Assembly: GCA_029778965.1 (NCBI GenBank)
Contig: JAKPBL010000476.1
Span: 1-14,344, forward strand
Direction of reading: 5' to 3'
Source of the DNA: Bacteroidota bacterium
GTDB taxonomy: Bacteria; Bacteroidota; Bacteroidia; Chitinophagales; Chitinophagaceae
Length of the DNA stretch: 14,344 bases
Shown here: positions 13,179 to 14,344 of the stretch, piece by piece
How positions within the stretch are numbered: position 1 is the first letter of the stretch
How the letters are laid out: each line of letters opens with the position of its first letter
Notes under the pieces: model-generated
Told to the model about the DNA's origin: nothing
The model's input: the letters and a program-made list of their open reading frames with translations, nothing else
Databases searched by the model: none
Position numbers and translations under genes: made by a program

Positions 13179-14344
13179 CTATGGATTGCTGGTTAATGTA
13201 TTTTTAGCTGCTTCCGCCTTGATATCGGTGCCCACTCTTTGCAGGTAAGCGATCAGCGCGATGATCTCGGCATTGGCCGGTGTTTCTATCTTATCAACTT
13301 TCAGGCGTTTCTGGATGCCGCTTGCCTGCTTCATCAGGTCCTGGTTGGCCTGCTGGTCATATCCCTTGGGATAGGGTACACCCAGGGTTTGCATAGCCCT
13401 GATCTTGGCAGGAGTAGATGCAGTGTCGAGGGCGTTGTCGAGCAGCCAGGGATAAGGCGGCATGATGGAACCGGGGCTCATGCTGCGCGGATCATACATG
13501 TGGTTGAAGTGCCAGGAGTCGGGATACTTGCCGCCAACGCGGGCCAGGTCGGGGCCGGTTCTCTTACTGCCCCACTGGAAGGGATGGTCATAGACGAACT
13601 CGCCAGCTTTTGAATATTCGCCGTAGCGGGCCACCTCATCGCGGAAAGGGCGCACCATCTGCGAATGACAGGTGTAACAGCCTTCGCGTACATAAATATC
13701 GCGGCCTTGCAGTTCCAGTGGCGTATATGGTTTTACGCTGGCGATGGTGGGTATATTGGATTTCACCAGGAAGGTGGGCAGAAACTCGACTATACCACCG
13801 ATGGCCACCACGATCAGGCTCAGCACCAGCATGGTCAGCGGCTTGCGCTCGATAATGCGGTGCCAGTACTCTTTCAGGTGTGATTCTTCTTTCAGCAGGG
13901 GTGCTGCATGCGCTTCTTCATCGGCGATGAACGAACCCTTGGCGATGGTTTTGCTGAGGTTATACACCATGAGCAGCGCGCCGATCAGGTATAAGCCGCC
14001 GCCGATGCTGCGCAGCACATAGAGAGGCAGGATGCTGTTTACGGTTTCGATGAACTGGTATTTCAGTTGTCCCTCGGGAGTGAATGCTTTCCACATCAGG
14101 CTTTGCTCGAAACCGGCCCAATACATCGGGATGGCATAGATTACGATACCGACCGTACCCAGCCAGAAGTGGTTATTGGCCAGCTTGGTGCTGTACAGCG
14201 GGGTATCCCACATTTTCGGCACCAGGTAATACAGTATGGCGAAGGCCATAAAACCATTCCATCCCAATCCGCCGATATGCACGTGCGCAATGGTCCAGTC
14301 GGTAAAGTGGGAGATGGCATTTACGTTTTTCAGGCTAAGCATGG
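13179..14344 (-). CDS. ccoNO: Fused cbb3 oxidase subunits I/II (CcoN-CcoO), 3' part; 5' end outside the window
   Basis: The 5' end lies beyond the right edge; at least 388 C-terminal residues are visible, and the Met at 14340-14342 is internal. The visible part starts in CcoN: HFTDWTIAHVH contains the two histidines expected to bind the high-spin and low-spin hemes b, followed by GLGWNG and further membrane segments. After a linker with another span (about 170-188 of the visible part), it continues into CcoO without a stop. REGCYTCHSQMVRPFRDEV is the CcoO heme site (C222-YT-C225-H226), and SIMPPYPWL supplies Met294 as a likely axial ligand. Fusion of CcoN and CcoO is known in Bacteroidota. 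The complex reduces oxygen to water at low oxygen and pumps protons. Confidence 0.95.
   Translation of the reverse strand, partial: MLSLKNVNAISHFTDWTIAHVHIGGLGWNGFMAFAILYYLVPKMWDTPLYSTKLANNHFWLGTVGIVIYAIPMYWAGFEQSLMWKAFTPEGQLKYQFIETVNSILPLYVLRSIGGGLYLIGALLMVYNLSKTIAKGSFIADEEAHAAPLLKEESHLKEYWHRIIERKPLTMLVLSLIVVAIGGIVEFLPTFLVKSNIPTIASVKPYTPLELQGRDIYVREGCYTCHSQMVRPFRDEVARYGEYSKAGEFVYDHPFQWGSKRTGPDLARVGGKYPDSWHFNHMYDPRSMSPGSIMPPYPWLLDNALDTASTPAKIRAMQTLGVPYPKGYDQQANQDLMKQASGIQKRLKVDKIETPANAEIIALIAYLQRVGTDIKAEAAKNTLTSNP

Overview
The window looks like the chromosome of a Bacteroidota bacterium, most likely Chitinophagaceae-like. This rests on a cbb3 oxidase operon of the Bacteroidota type (CcoN and CcoO fused in one polypeptide, a short CcoQ, a mono-heme CcoP, then CcoG, FixH and a TauE/SafE-like membrane protein), a decayed LysR gene with the N-terminus typical of that phylum, lipocalin-like and DUF1287 lipoproteins, and few Shine-Dalgarno sites. 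The genus is inference; no rRNA or marker gene is present.

Layout. 1-2.5 kb, minus strand: a secreted protein with a JAMM-like HSH...D motif, a Tat-exported cupin, and an AraC-family regulator. 2.5-3.8 kb, plus strand: an FMN-dependent NAD(P)H reductase divergent from the AraC gene, then a lipocalin-like lipoprotein. 3.83-4.39 kb: a LysR gene wrecked by several independent lesions. 4.4-6.85 kb, plus strand: a tight three-gene unit coding for a TsdA-like di-heme cytochrome c, an exported DsrE-like protein and an orphan ModA-like periplasmic binding protein. A 17-bp inverted repeat separates it from the convergent DUF1287 lipoprotein gene (7.05-7.67 kb). 7.78-8.19 kb: an AT-richer scar joining the start of hsdM to the end of hsdR, all that is left of a type I restriction-modification operon. 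8.3-9.3 kb: a secreted GH5 endoglucanase. 9.36 kb to the right edge, minus strand: the cbb3 operon, with ccoNO running off the window. A 45-bp nested palindrome sits in frame inside the TauE/SafE-like gene.

How the genes may work together. The cco genes are packed 2 to 18 nt apart and make one assembly and structural unit for a high-affinity terminal oxidase. The TsdA-like cytochrome, DsrE-like protein and binding protein are probably co-transcribed and may handle an oxidised or reactive sulfur species in the periplasm, passing electrons to the cytochrome c pool that cbb3 drains; this link is inference. The most interesting items are the sulfur-type cassette beside a dead regulator, the in-frame palindromic element, and the hsdM/hsdR deletion scar. 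No RNA genes, CRISPR arrays or intact insertion sequences were seen, and no gene-free stretch exceeds 300 bases.
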